NCBI GenBank assembly: GCA_031262225.1
Contig: JAISIC010000072.1
Location: 1-39,179, forward strand
Length of the DNA stretch: 39,179 bases
Direction of reading: 5' to 3'
From: Ruminococcus sp.
GTDB lineage: Bacteria > Bacillota > Clostridia > Oscillospirales > Ruminococcaceae
The translations under genes and the position numbers were made by a program. Shown here one piece after another: positions 9,563-19,262 of this stretch; position 1 is the stretch's first letter; every line of letters begins with the position of its first letter. The notes beneath the pieces were generated by a model. The model worked only from the letters and a program-made list of their open reading frames with translations, searched no databases and was not told where the DNA came from.

Positions 9563-10054
9563 ATGAAGAGAATATATTCGGTGCTTGTGGAAAACAGATT
9601 CGGCGTTCTGTCAAAAATTGCGGGGCTCTTTTCAAGGCGGGGGTTTAATATCGCAAGCCTTGCGGTTGGGGTGACGGAATCTCCCGATGTTTCCCGCATG
9701 ACCATCGTTACCGACGACGAAAGCGATGCTCCCGAACGAAATTTTGAACAGATACGAAAACAGCTTAGTAAGATGATCGACACCATCAGAGTTAAAGCTT
9801 TGTCAGAAGAAGAATGTTTATCCCGCGAACTTGTGCTGATAAAGGTTTCCGGCGATATCGAAAGCATAAAAAATACAGTTAAAAAAACAAACACAAGGGT
9901 TATTGATGAAGACGGTGAAATCTGTACGATAGAGATAACCGATACCCCCGAGCGGGTGAATAAGATTCTGTCGGAATTTGATGAATATGAACTGCTTGAA
10001 ACGGTTCGCACAGGGGTCATATCGCTTCAGAAAGGTGCTAAAACGCTGATATAA
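9563..10054 (+). CDS. ilvN: Acetolactate synthase small (regulatory) subunit
   Basis: Regulatory subunit that activates the catalytic subunit and confers valine feedback control. The N-terminal ACT domain (about 3-76) begins with the family pattern YSVLVENRFGVLSKIAGLF and contains RRGFNIASLAVG. The C-terminal ALS_ss domain (about 85-158) has ELVLIKV. The 163 residues are the usual length. ATG 9563 starts 1 bp after the large-subunit stop with no good ribosome site of its own, so translation is probably coupled. The symbol could equally be ilvH. Confidence 0.93.
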   Translation: MKRIYSVLVENRFGVLSKIAGLFSRRGFNIASLAVGVTESPDVSRMTIVTDDESDAPERNFEQIRKQLSKMIDTIRVKALSEEECLSRELVLIKVSGDIESIKNTVKKTNTRVIDEDGEICTIEITDTPERVNKILSEFDEYELLETVRTGVISLQKGAKTLI

Positions 10055-10058
10055 ATAT

Positions 10059-10937
10059 ATGAATGATTTAATCTACAACATAAGGTCTTATATAAGCAGC
10101 GTCTTTCCGATAACGATAATCGACATTATTGATATCGGTGTGCTTGCCTATCTGATCTATTGGGGCATAAAGTTTGTGCGTGAGACGAGGGCAGGCGGGC
10201 TTATCCGCGGTATCGTTATCCTTGCCGCCGCATATTTTATCGCTGCTTTTGCCGACATGAAGGCGATTACATTCATCATGAATAACCTCTTTAACGCCGG
10301 GGTTATCGCGGTTCTTATCCTCTTTCAGCCGGAACTTCGCCGCACCCTTGAAAAGATGGGACATTCAAAACTTTCAAAGATGGCAGTATTTCAAAACTTA
10401 TCGGAAAAAGAGGACGGACAAGGGGCCTATGCGGCATCAATCGAAGCGGTCTGTGATGCCTGTGAGGACCTTTCGTCCACCACCACAGGTGCCCTCATCG
10501 TCTTTGAGCAGGAAAGCAAGTTAGGCGAACAGATTGCGACAGGCACGATTATCAACGCCGCACCGAGCAAGGAACTTTTGAGTAATATTTTCTATCCGAA
10601 AACCCCTCTTCATGATGGTGCTGTTATAATCCGTGACGGTCATGTCTATGCTGCCGGGTGTTTTCTTCCCAACTCCCAAAAGGAAGAGAGTATCAATAAA
10701 TCCCTCGGTTCAAGGCACAGAGCCGCAATCGGGATGTCTGAAATTTCCGATGCGATTATCGTCGTTGTTTCGGAAGAAACGGGGACAATTTCTGTTGCCG
10801 AAAACGGCGAATTAAAACGCGGATTCACCCGCGACAGCCTTAAAAAACACCTCAGAGGAGTGCTTATTCCCGAACGCGGTGCAAAAGTTCCCGAAAAGAA
10901 GGGGATATTTAAGGGTAAGGGAGGGAACAAGGCGTGA
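10059..10937 (+). CDS. cdaA: Diadenylate cyclase CdaA
   Basis: Membrane-bound cyclase making cyclic di-AMP from two ATP; c-di-AMP controls potassium and osmolyte balance and wall integrity in Firmicutes. Three N-terminal helices (about 21-40, 46-65, 72-90) precede the DisA_N catalytic domain (about 115-245). The catalytic signatures are intact: DGA at 186-188 (PLHDGAVI) and RHR at 219-221 (GSRHRAAIG). A basic C-terminal tail follows. It starts 4 bp after ilvN and overlaps cdaR by 4 bp. The cdaA-cdaR order is conserved in Firmicutes; the glmM gene that commonly follows is absent here. Confidence 0.97.
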   Translation: MNDLIYNIRSYISSVFPITIIDIIDIGVLAYLIYWGIKFVRETRAGGLIRGIVILAAAYFIAAFADMKAITFIMNNLFNAGVIAVLILFQPELRRTLEKMGHSKLSKMAVFQNLSEKEDGQGAYAASIEAVCDACEDLSSTTTGALIVFEQESKLGEQIATGTIINAAPSKELLSNIFYPKTPLHDGAVIIRDGHVYAAGCFLPNSQKEESINKSLGSRHRAAIGMSEISDAIIVVVSEETGTISVAENGELKRGFTRDSLKKHLRGVLIPERGAKVPEKKGIFKGKGGNKA

Positions 10938-12280
10938 AGAGTTTCACAAGAAACCTTATCGAACGTTTTCAGATGCGCTTCACAAAGCTTTTAGAGCAGG
11001 ACGCATTTATAATAATCATGTCGATTGTCACGGCAATTTTAATATGGTTCACCATCTCTGTCATCGAATACCCCAACATCAGACAACAGATTACAGGCGT
11101 ACCTATTGAAGTTATGATCGCCGGAACCTATGCTGATGAGCATAATTTCAGAGTTTCGGGAATGTCGCAGTCAACCGTTACCGTTGAGATTGAGGGTGCA
11201 AGAGGTGAAATCGGTGATATAAACGCCGAAGATCTTATCGCGGAAATTAATGCAGACAGCGTCCTTTCCGCCCGTGATTACACCCTTCCCGTCGAGATTA
11301 AAAGCAACACCGGGCGTGTATTTTCAGTCACATCCATAAACCCTGCAAGGGTTACCGTCAATTTTGAAGAGATAATTACAAAAAAGGTGCCGCTTCGTGC
11401 CGACACAAGCACCATCACTCTTTCGGACGGATATATGATCGACCCCGAAAATGTTGTTGTGTCTCCCGCCGTTGTGGCTGTGACAGGCGAAAAGGATATC
11501 GTTGACAGGATTTCCGACATATCGCTGAAAATAACGAAATCAGGTGCTTCCTCATCAAGCTTTGAGCTTATTGTCGGTTCGGGCGATATGGTTATCTATA
11601 ACGGGAATGTCCAGATGCAAAATGTTATCAGTGATCTGACCTTCGACCGAACGGATTTCACCGTCAAAGTCCCTGTATATCGCAAACAGACGGTTGATCT
11701 TGATGTCACGCTTTCAAACGTTCCAGAAACATTCTCCACCGATGATTTTAAAAATTATTTGATATTCTCGAACTCGACGATGGAGATTGCCGCCCTCGAC
11801 CAGACCTCTGCACTCACAAGCCTCAATATCGGTGCGATAGACATGAGACAGGTGAATTTTGAAAACGGAAGAGATATGACATTTGAGTTTTCCGCCGAGT
11901 CTTTCCTTTCCGACGGTTACGAGAATTTGAGCGAAATCGGCACTATAACCGTTACCGTTCCGTTTGCAGGAATCAGCAAAAAAAGCATAATGATTTCGGG
12001 CAACAATATTCAGCTTATAAACCGACCGGCAGGCTTTGATTTTGATATTATAACATCGGGTATACAGCCGCTCTTTATCGGTCCCGAAGACCAGATTTCC
12101 GCCCTCACACGCGAAGATATAATCGCAGTTGTGGATGCCAATGCGGCGGCGGTTACAAGCGAGGGTGACTATAAACTCACGGTAGAGTTTTCTGTTCCCG
12201 AATATCCCGACGTGTGGGTTGCGGCAAGTGCGGGCGTGCTGTCCCAGCGTGTAACCGTCACCGTCACGAGAACGGAGTAA
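10934..12280 (+). CDS. cdaR: YbbR-domain regulator CdaR
   Basis: Membrane-anchored extracytoplasmic regulator of CdaA. A short cytoplasmic N terminus is followed by one TM helix (about residues 24-45), then tandem YbbR-like beta domains to the C terminus, visible as recurring patterns of VTVEIEGARGEI, VTVNFEEI, KVPVYRK and VTVPFAGI. Its 448 residues correspond to about four repeats. GTG 10934 overlaps the cdaA stop (GTGA), giving coupled translation, which fits its role as a direct CdaA partner. Confidence 0.93.
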   Translation: MKSFTRNLIERFQMRFTKLLEQDAFIIIMSIVTAILIWFTISVIEYPNIRQQITGVPIEVMIAGTYADEHNFRVSGMSQSTVTVEIEGARGEIGDINAEDLIAEINADSVLSARDYTLPVEIKSNTGRVFSVTSINPARVTVNFEEIITKKVPLRADTSTITLSDGYMIDPENVVVSPAVVAVTGEKDIVDRISDISLKITKSGASSSSFELIVGSGDMVIYNGNVQMQNVISDLTFDRTDFTVKVPVYRKQTVDLDVTLSNVPETFSTDDFKNYLIFSNSTMEIAALDQTSALTSLNIGAIDMRQVNFENGRDMTFEFSAESFLSDGYENLSEIGTITVTVPFAGISKKSIMISGNNIQLINRPAGFDFDIITSGIQPLFIGPEDQISALTREDIIAVVDANAAAVTSEGDYKLTVEFSVPEYPDVWVAASAGVLSQRVTVTVTRTE

Positions 12281-12305
12281 GGCTATAGCAATAATAATTA
12301 ACGGT

Positions 12306-13904
12306 GTGAAAGTCCCTTGGAATACCGATGATGAGGACCTTATAAAAGCCGCTCTGAAAAATGCGGGGTTAAAAAAAGGTGATATAAAGTCCGCCCATAT
12401 CTATAAAATTTCGGTTGATGCAAGGAAACGCGACCATAAATGTGACAGCATAAAAAAAGTCGCGTCGGTTGTGGTGGATTTTCATGATAAAGGTATCGAA
12501 GAAAATCTTATTTCAAAAGGTTTTAAATCCTTTGGGGAGGGTTCATATATCCCCTCATTGCCGCGAAATAAAAGGGCGATAATTATCGCCGGATTCGGAC
12601 CTGCCGGAATGTTTGCAGGGCTGGTTCTCTCCGAGAACGGATATAATCCCATCATTTTAGAACGCGGCGGAGAGATGTCTGACCGTGTTACGGCGGTAAA
12701 GAGTTTTTGGGAGGATGGTATTCTTAATCCCGAAAGCAATGTCCAGTTCGGCGAGGGCGGTGCAGGCACATTTTCGGACGGAAAACTCACAACAAGAATT
12801 AACGACAGCAGAGTTCGTTATATCATCGAAACGCTTGTAAAGTATGGTGCTCCGAGTGAGATTTTGCGTTTTGCAAAACCGCATATCGGGACAGACCGGC
12901 TTCGCGAAGTCGTAATAAATATCCGCAAAGCGATAATAAAAAACGGCGGCGAGGTACGGTTTAATTCAAAACTGACAGGCGTTAAAACAGAGCTTAGAAG
13001 AATAAAATCTGTTGTCGTCAATGATGAATACGAGCTTCCCTGTGACGCTTTAATCGCCGCAATCGGGCATAGTGCTCACGACACGGTGAAGATGCTGATG
13101 CAAGCGGGTGCGGATATAGAGGGCAAGCCATTTTCGGTAGGCGTTCGTATCGAGCACAATCAAGAAGCTTTAAACGCCGCTTTATACGGCGAAAACAGAG
13201 GGCGATATAAAAACCTCCCTGTCGGGGAATATCAACTTTCAAGGCATTTTGAAAACCACACCGTCTACAGTTTCTGTATGTGCCCCGGGGGTGTTGTTGT
13301 GCCGTCATCATCAGACTGCGAAACGATTGTCACAAACGGCATGAGCTTCTATGCACGTGACGGCGAGAATGCAAATTCGGCAGTCTGCGTTTCCGTTTCA
13401 CCCGAAGATTTCGGAAATAACCCCCTTGACGGAATGGAGTTTATAAAGCGGATTGAAGCGGCGGCATATAACCCGAAAAAACCATACTCTGCTCCGGGGA
13501 CAAGCGTTTTGGGCTTCTTGTCGGGCAAAGCTTCGCTGTCGAGTTTAAGCGTTAATCCGACCTACAGCCGCGGGCTTTATGAATCCGATTTTACAGGAAT
13601 TTTCCCCGAATTTATTATCGAAAATCTGAAATCGGGAATAAAAGCTTTTTCAAGGCAGTTATCCGTCTTCGGTGACGGCGGAGCGGTGCTCACAGCACCG
13701 GAAACACGAACATCATCACCGGTTCGAGTGCTTCGCACCGAAGAACTTCATGCAAACGGTATCACAAATCTTTTCCCCTGCGGCGAGGGTGCGGGATATG
13801 CAGGGGGGATTGTCTCGGCGGCTGTTGACGGCTTAAAATGTGCCGAAGGAGCAACAAAAATAGGGCGCGCCGGTGGGAGGCTCGCACCCCAAAAAATATT
13901 CTGA
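12306..13904 (+). CDS. FAD-dependent dehydrogenase of the family found next to cdaR/glmM
   Basis: Flavoprotein with an N-terminal RNA-binding-like alpha/beta lobe (about 1-90) followed by a Rossmann FAD domain (IIAGFGPAGMFAGLVLSENG around 91-110, then the acidic ILERGGEM). The motif NVQFGEGGAGTFSDGKLTTR and the C-terminal FPCGEGAGYAGGIVSAAVDG are characteristic of this uncharacterised dehydrogenase family, often annotated as NAD(P)/FAD-dependent oxidoreductase. The biochemical reaction is unknown. The start is uncertain: the frame upstream of GTG 12306 encodes I-A-I-I-I-N-G, which resembles the conserved first strand of the family, but no ATG, GTG or TTG exists between the preceding in-frame stop (12252-12254) and 12306. 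Translation may begin at ATA 12285/12291/12294 or ATT 12297, behind GGAG/AAGG at 12274-12282. Confidence 0.88.
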   Translation: MKVPWNTDDEDLIKAALKNAGLKKGDIKSAHIYKISVDARKRDHKCDSIKKVASVVVDFHDKGIEENLISKGFKSFGEGSYIPSLPRNKRAIIIAGFGPAGMFAGLVLSENGYNPIILERGGEMSDRVTAVKSFWEDGILNPESNVQFGEGGAGTFSDGKLTTRINDSRVRYIIETLVKYGAPSEILRFAKPHIGTDRLREVVINIRKAIIKNGGEVRFNSKLTGVKTELRRIKSVVVNDEYELPCDALIAAIGHSAHDTVKMLMQAGADIEGKPFSVGVRIEHNQEALNAALYGENRGRYKNLPVGEYQLSRHFENHTVYSFCMCPGGVVVPSSSDCETIVTNGMSFYARDGENANSAVCVSVSPEDFGNNPLDGMEFIKRIEAAAYNPKKPYSAPGTSVLGFLSGKASLSSLSVNPTYSRGLYESDFTGIFPEFIIENLKSGIKAFSRQLSVFGDGGAVLTAPETRTSSPVRVLRTEELHANGITNLFPCGEGAGYAGGIVSAAVDGLKCAEGATKIGRAGGRLAPQKIF

Positions 13905-13916
13905 CGGAGGTCTTTT

Positions 13917-16076
13917 ATGGAAGCGTTTTTTATAATTGTATTAATAGTCTGTGTGATTATTCTTTTTGTTCGCTCTGCTAACGACAGGGCAGAGATAAAG
14001 AAGATAAAAGACAGCCTAAAATCGCCTGAAAAAGCCGAGATTACGGCACCTGTTACGCCAGTTATGCCGGTTATGCCGGGTTCGTATGCTCCGCCTCCGG
14101 CAGTTCAAGCTCCGAAACCGCATCCGCAAATTGCCGAACCCAAAGAAAAAATACCGGGCTTTGAAAAGAAAATCGGGCAGCGGCTTTTCGGAATACTTGC
14201 CGCTGTGATGATCTTCGGCGGGCTTATCTATCTTGCCGTACAGTATTATGAATACATAACCGATGCAATGAAGATCGCGTTTATGTTCGCGGCTTCTGCG
14301 GCGGTTACCCTCTTTGGATATGTGCGTTCAAGGAGAGACAAAAATTCCTTCACCCTTGCTGTCACAGCCTGCGGCGAAGGTATGTTTGTCGTTTCAATCC
14401 TGCTTTCAAAGTTTTATTTTCATATCTATAACGACTATGCAGTTTTTGCCGCACTTGCGTTGTGGTTTGTCGCGTGTCTTTTCACCGCGAAAAACCTTAA
14501 AACAAACACTTTAATCTTTCTTTCGATTTTAGATATTTTCATCGCGATATGTTTTGCAATCGGGCTGGCGAGAATCACAGACATCTTGCCTGTTGTTATA
14601 CTCCAGATTGTAATTTCAGCTTTGGTTCTTGCTCTGTCATATGTAATGTGCAAAAAATCATTTGCATTCGGTTTATTATGTTCTATGGCAACGTCGTTCT
14701 TCACACTTTTTATCCTCATCGACCGCGATAAATATATAATAGAACCGCTAATACTTTTAACCTTCGTTATCATCTGTTCTGTACTTCTTGTTTTCGCTGT
14801 GGAGAAGCTTTATAAAGAAAGCGAAACAAAGCGAGTTATAAGCACGAGTATCGGTGCGTTTATCTTTGCGATTTCTTTTATAGGCGTTATTATCCGCATT
14901 ACCGATCTTTTGACGCGTGATGACAATAGCCGGACCGGATTTATAATCCCCGTTGCCGCAATTGCCTTTGGATTTGCCGCAATTTACGCACTTGAAAATT
15001 TCCGCAAAAAGGGCAAGATTCATCTTTTTACCGCCGTTTCTTTCGGCATAGCTTCGGCGGTTTCGATTATCATGATGAATTTTCTTTATCTTGAAGTCAT
15101 GCCGGTTAATATTCCGATTTTTATTCCGACGGCGTTTGCGTTTATTGCGATCTATGCTTACGGTAAAAACTCCGCCTATGCTGTTCTTTCCTGCTGTATG
15201 GCTTTTATCGCCGCTTTCGATATGATGATAACAAGGTTTTCCGATCTTGCAGACTTTTTATACTACAGAGCCGAAACTCAAACTGTATATATTGCACTTT
15301 CACTTCTCATCTTCGCGATAATCTTCTTCATCCCGTTTTTACAGTATAAACTTTTGAGCGACGAGCATAAATCAGGATTTTTAATGCCTCTCCGGGTTAT
15401 ATTTATACTGCTTTCGGAGATTACGCTTTTTGTACTTTTTGCGATTCCGTGGTGGTTCGCCGAAAGATATGAAATTTTAGCGATAATATTGCCGCTTTTC
15501 GCACTTGCGTTATGGTATTTCTGCACCCGCCGGGACACGAAAATATCGGGATTTTTAACCTTCAACGAATATGCCGTTTTAACCTGCTGTACTATTATCC
15601 TCGGGCAGGGTAGTTTCCCTGTACTCTCATTCCTCATATTCCTGTCTGTGTCAGCACTTGCCGCATATCGAGGAAAAAGGCTTTTAGAGCATAAAATGCT
15701 GTCGGTCGGATCTGTTTTCTTCGTGATAAAATGGTATGGTATTATCATCGCGGCGATGAGCGGATTTGACATTGAAAACGCGTTTATATATTCACTTGTG
15801 CTGATGGCGGCAGGTGCTCTCTTCATTGTCGGCGGCTATAGATTTAACCTCAAAAGTCTTCGGATTATGGGGCTTATCACCGCAATTATATGTACTCTGA
15901 AAATCGCACTCATCGATGTTCCCGCTTCAAACTCTTCACTTCGCGTTGTCGCAATGATTTTCGGCGGTGTAATATGCTTTGGAATCAGTGCTGTTTATGC
16001 ATATTTTGATAAAAGATTTACTGTGGTAAATAATGAACAAAAGGAATTGGGATCTGATGAAACTACTGGCAGTTGA
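13917..16076 (+). CDS. DUF2339 polytopic membrane protein
   Basis: Large integral membrane protein of the DUF2339 family, function unknown. It has an N-terminal membrane helix (1-20), a charged and then Pro/Val-rich cytoplasmic stretch (about 24-80), the family entry motif GFEKKIGQRLFGILAAVMIFG near 82-100, and roughly 18-20 further hydrophobic helices to residue 700, ending in a short acidic tail. ATG 13917 follows an ideal GGAGG. It lies in the cdaR-polA operon and overlaps the polA start by 20 bp. Its long Ile/Phe/Ala-rich helices could suit a transporter or a membrane scaffold; nothing here decides. Confidence 0.85.
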   Translation: MEAFFIIVLIVCVIILFVRSANDRAEIKKIKDSLKSPEKAEITAPVTPVMPVMPGSYAPPPAVQAPKPHPQIAEPKEKIPGFEKKIGQRLFGILAAVMIFGGLIYLAVQYYEYITDAMKIAFMFAASAAVTLFGYVRSRRDKNSFTLAVTACGEGMFVVSILLSKFYFHIYNDYAVFAALALWFVACLFTAKNLKTNTLIFLSILDIFIAICFAIGLARITDILPVVILQIVISALVLALSYVMCKKSFAFGLLCSMATSFFTLFILIDRDKYIIEPLILLTFVIICSVLLVFAVEKLYKESETKRVISTSIGAFIFAISFIGVIIRITDLLTRDDNSRTGFIIPVAAIAFGFAAIYALENFRKKGKIHLFTAVSFGIASAVSIIMMNFLYLEVMPVNIPIFIPTAFAFIAIYAYGKNSAYAVLSCCMAFIAAFDMMITRFSDLADFLYYRAETQTVYIALSLLIFAIIFFIPFLQYKLLSDEHKSGFLMPLRVIFILLSEITLFVLFAIPWWFAERYEILAIILPLFALALWYFCTRRDTKISGFLTFNEYAVLTCCTIILGQGSFPVLSFLIFLSVSALAAYRGKRLLEHKMLSVGSVFFVIKWYGIIIAAMSGFDIENAFIYSLVLMAAGALFIVGGYRFNLKSLRIMGLITAIICTLKIALIDVPASNSSLRVVAMIFGGVICFGISAVYAYFDKRFTVVNNEQKELGSDETTGS

Positions 16077-18486
16077 CGGCAATAGCTTAATGTATCGTGC
16101 CTTTTACGGCATAAAATCAAATCTGACAAGCAGGGACGGCATTCCTACAGGTGCTGTGACGGGCTTTTTCAATATCCTTTTGGGTGTTATGGATAAGAAC
16201 GGCTTTGACCATATCGCCGTAGCTTTTGATCGCAAAGAGCCGACCTTTCGCAAGGAAAAATTCGCTGAATATAAAGCAGGGCGAAAGCCTATGCCGGATG
16301 AGCTCGTCACACAGATGGGCTATATTAAGGACATTATCAAGGCGATGGGAATCACCCTTATCGAATGTGCAGGGTACGAAGCGGATGATATTATCGGCAC
16401 CCTTGCCTCGGAGACATCAAGAAACGGCGGTTCATGTTATATTCTCACCGGTGACAGGGATGCTTTGCAGCTTATTAATGAAAATACAATCGTTTTATTG
16501 CAAACTATGAAAGGTATTGTAACCTACACAGAAGCCGTTTTTGAAGAGGAATATCACTTCCCGGCGATTAATCTAATCGACCTTAAAGCTCTGATGGGCG
16601 ACACCTCCGACAACTATCTCGGAGTTAAGGGGATAGGCGAGAAAACAGCAAAAAGTCTGATTGAAAACTACAAAACTATTGATAATCTTTACGCGGAATT
16701 AGAAGACGGGAATCTATCCGAAACAAAGTCGGTTTTATCAAAGCTTGAAGCCGGAAAAGAAGATGCTTATACCTGTCGATGGCTTGCAACGATTGACGCA
16801 GATGCACCGATAGGTATAAATGCTTCCGACTGCGAAAAACGCGGGGTTGCGAAGCTCCCTCCGGACACAGATAAACTTGCCGAAATTTTATCCGAACTTA
16901 ACATGAACAAACTGCTTGAAAGGCTTTCCATCAAGCCTGTTATCGTATCGAAGATGCCGGAAATTGAGATTAAGGCAGATCTGAAAACCTATGATTCGGT
17001 GTTTATGTTTAAAGACGGTGAATTTATCACCGAACCGCCTGTGGCAGATATAAACGCATATTTTCAAAGCGATATGTCAAAGGCTTGCTATAACGCGAAG
17101 CCTGCCTATAAATATGCTCTGCAAAATGGAATAGCAATAAAAAACATCGCAGACGACGGCTATATTTTAGCTTCAAATTTGAATATGACAACCGAAATGC
17201 CCGAAATAAAAGACCTGTCGGATATGAACGCTCGTCTTCGCCATGAATCCGACTCACAGGGAATGGGGGAACTTATCGACACCATCGAATACCCGCTTAT
17301 AGAAGTCATCGCGGCAATGGAGGAATACGGCATCGCGGTTGATACAGACGGCATAAAAAAATTCGGCGAGCTCCTTAAAACAGACATGGCAAAGCTTGAA
17401 GAAGAAATTTATTCCATGGCGGGGGAGAGTTTTAATATCCTTTCACCCAAACAGCTCGGAACGGTGCTTTTTGAAAAATTAGCCCTTCCGCACGGCAAAA
17501 AGCTTAAATCGGGGGGATATTCAACGGGAGCCGATGTGCTTGAAAACCTTGCGGATCATTCGCCTGTCGTGAAAGCTGTGCTTGAATATCGCGGTCTTTC
17601 AAAGCTTAATTCAACCTATGTTGAGGGGCTTTTGTCGGCGGTTCGTGACGACGGGCGAGTGCACTCCACCTTCAACCAGACCGAGACCAGAACAGGCAGA
17701 CTTTCATCTGAAAACCCGAACCTGCAAAATATCCCCGTGCGAACAGAACGCGGACGTGAAATGCGAAAATTTTTCATAGCAAAAAAAGGCTGTGTTCTGC
17801 TTGATGCCGACTACAGCCAGATTGAGCTTCGGATTTTGGCTTCGATGGCAGACGATAAAAATATGCAGGAGAATTTTCGCTCCGGGATAGATTTTCATAC
17901 CGCGACCGCCGCGAAAGTTTTTGACGTTCCGCCCGAAATGGTAACCCCCGGAATGAGGCGTGCGGCGAAGGCTGTCAACTTCGGGATTGTTTACGGCATC
18001 GGTGCATTTTCGCTGTCAAAGGATATAGGTTCGACTGTCAAACAGGCTGAAAAGTATATAGAAAACTACTTTGCCGCATACACGGCAGTGAAAAAATTCC
18101 TTGACGAGACAGAAAAAAACGCATCCGAAAACGGATACGTTACCACCCTTTTCGGGCGTAAAAGGATTATCGCCGAGCTTTCGTCTTCAAATAAAAATCT
18201 GCGCGGGTTCGGGCTTCGTGCCGCACGAAACGCCCCTATTCAGGGCACGGCGGCGGATATAATGAAGATCGCGATGATTAATGTATATAACCGCCTTAGG
18301 GCGGAAAAGCTTGAAACGAAGCTTATTTTGCAGGTTCACGATGAGTTGATTTTAGAGGCACCGTTGTCTGAAAAGGATATCGCCGCAAAGATTTTATCCG
18401 AAGAGATGATCGGAGCCGCGAAGCTTTCCGTACCCCTTGAAGCTGATGTGCATATAGGGGAGAACTGGTTTACTGCGAAAGGTTAA
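16057..18486 (+). CDS. polA: DNA polymerase I
   Basis: Replication and repair polymerase that removes Okazaki RNA primers and fills gaps. The N-terminal 5'-nuclease domain (about 1-290) has VDGNSLMYRAFYGI, AFDRKEPTFR, GYEADDIIGTLA and the helix-hairpin-helix GVKGIGEKTA. The C-terminal polymerase shows motif A (DADYSQIELRILASM), motif B (RRAAKAVNFGIVYGIG) and motif C (QVHDELILEAP). The intermediate domain is short and lacks recognisable DEDD exonuclease residues, so proofreading is probably absent, as in several Firmicutes enzymes. I chose ATG 16057 because the conserved MKLLAVDGNS begins there behind AAGGAA; ATG 16033 would add eight nonconserved residues. The stop shares TTAA with the facing gene's stop. 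Confidence 0.95.
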   Translation: MKLLAVDGNSLMYRAFYGIKSNLTSRDGIPTGAVTGFFNILLGVMDKNGFDHIAVAFDRKEPTFRKEKFAEYKAGRKPMPDELVTQMGYIKDIIKAMGITLIECAGYEADDIIGTLASETSRNGGSCYILTGDRDALQLINENTIVLLQTMKGIVTYTEAVFEEEYHFPAINLIDLKALMGDTSDNYLGVKGIGEKTAKSLIENYKTIDNLYAELEDGNLSETKSVLSKLEAGKEDAYTCRWLATIDADAPIGINASDCEKRGVAKLPPDTDKLAEILSELNMNKLLERLSIKPVIVSKMPEIEIKADLKTYDSVFMFKDGEFITEPPVADINAYFQSDMSKACYNAKPAYKYALQNGIAIKNIADDGYILASNLNMTTEMPEIKDLSDMNARLRHESDSQGMGELIDTIEYPLIEVIAAMEEYGIAVDTDGIKKFGELLKTDMAKLEEEIYSMAGESFNILSPKQLGTVLFEKLALPHGKKLKSGGYSTGADVLENLADHSPVVKAVLEYRGLSKLNSTYVEGLLSAVRDDGRVHSTFNQTETRTGRLSSENPNLQNIPVRTERGREMRKFFIAKKGCVLLDADYSQIELRILASMADDKNMQENFRSGIDFHTATAAKVFDVPPEMVTPGMRRAAKAVNFGIVYGIGAFSLSKDIGSTVKQAEKYIENYFAAYTAVKKFLDETEKNASENGYVTTLFGRKRIIAELSSSNKNLRGFGLRAARNAPIQGTAADIMKIAMINVYNRLRAEKLETKLILQVHDELILEAPLSEKDIAAKILSEEMIGAAKLSVPLEADVHIGENWFTAKG

Positions 18487-19184
18487 TTATACTGAATCCG
18501 AACTTCTGTGAGCTTAATTTCTTTCACGTCGTCGTAAGTTTTTGGAAGATAGACATAAACTTCATCATCAACATATTCATCCTGTCCTGCAAACAGGTCA
18601 TAAACAGAAGCGGATGCGTATTTCGGCTCTTCATCGGTTTCCCAGACAACATCAAACGAAAAGTTTACCGCATCAATATCCTTTTCGCTGTTGTTATGAA
18701 TTTTACCGTAGATCATCAAAGTGTCGCTGTTCCACTCGCTGTCGCCCCAAATGAGTTTGGGTTCTTCCGACCATGAAATAACGTTATAATCGGATATATC
18801 CGCAGTCAGGACAATATCACCCGCATACTCTTCATAAGGTTTGTGCCCTTCTTCCCTGTATGCCACGTTATCCGCATAACTGCTGCCGCCTGTTTCTATC
18901 TCTTCTTTTGCCACCTGAACAAATCCGTAGATGACACCGATAAACAAAATCACCCCGAAAAAGCAGAAAAAGCCGACTATGAAACTAACCGCTCTTTTCT
19001 TTGTCGAAACCACAGCAGCAGGTGCATCAAAGCTGCCGGGCGCATTAAGGCTGCCCTCTTCATATGTATCGGTGTCAATCGGTTCTGCACCCGTCTTGAA
19101 TTTTGCACCGCAAGCAGGGCAGGATGTTGTGCTCCCGTCGAAAGGTATCTCCGCACCGCAATAGTCGCATTTATAAATAAGCAT
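18483..19184 (-). CDS. Zinc-ribbon membrane protein with extracytoplasmic FxLYD-like domain
   Basis: An N-terminal zinc ribbon has two CxxC pairs (C6/C9 and C22/C25). A Ser/Asp linker and a single TM helix (about residues 66-91) follow. The outside part (about 115-233) is beta-rich, with a pattern (IYGKIHNNSEKDIDAVNFSF) like FxLYD or similar immunoglobulin-like domains of Firmicutes surface proteins. Function is unknown; such proteins are often proposed as cell-envelope sensors. ATG 19184 has GGAG about 12 bases upstream and its own perfect promoter. It converges on polA with a 4-bp stop overlap. Confidence 0.75.
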   Translation of the reverse strand: MLIYKCDYCGAEIPFDGSTTSCPACGAKFKTGAEPIDTDTYEEGSLNAPGSFDAPAAVVSTKKRAVSFIVGFFCFFGVILFIGVIYGFVQVAKEEIETGGSSYADNVAYREEGHKPYEEYAGDIVLTADISDYNVISWSEEPKLIWGDSEWNSDTLMIYGKIHNNSEKDIDAVNFSFDVVWETDEEPKYASASVYDLFAGQDEYVDDEVYVYLPKTYDDVKEIKLTEVRIQYN

Positions 19185-19214
19185 TCTTAATATACTCCGA
19201 ATTTAATATTGTTT

Positions 19215-19243
19215 ATTATAACATAAGTGATAGACTTTGTCAA
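19215..19243 (-). promoter_or_regulatory. Consensus promoter of the zinc-ribbon gene
   Basis: On the minus strand TTGACA (19243-19238), exactly 17 bp, and TATAAT (19220-19215) form a full 12/12 consensus match ending about 30 bp before the start codon. It is arranged back to back with the promoter at 19263-19291. Confidence 0.82.
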
Positions 19244-19262
19244 GCGTTTATTCTGATTATGG

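Noticed and set aside
9475-10020. 181-codon minus-strand frame opposite ilvN
   Set aside because: Ser/Thr-rich shadow translation of the ilvB end and ilvN, with no ribosome site and no recognisable domain.
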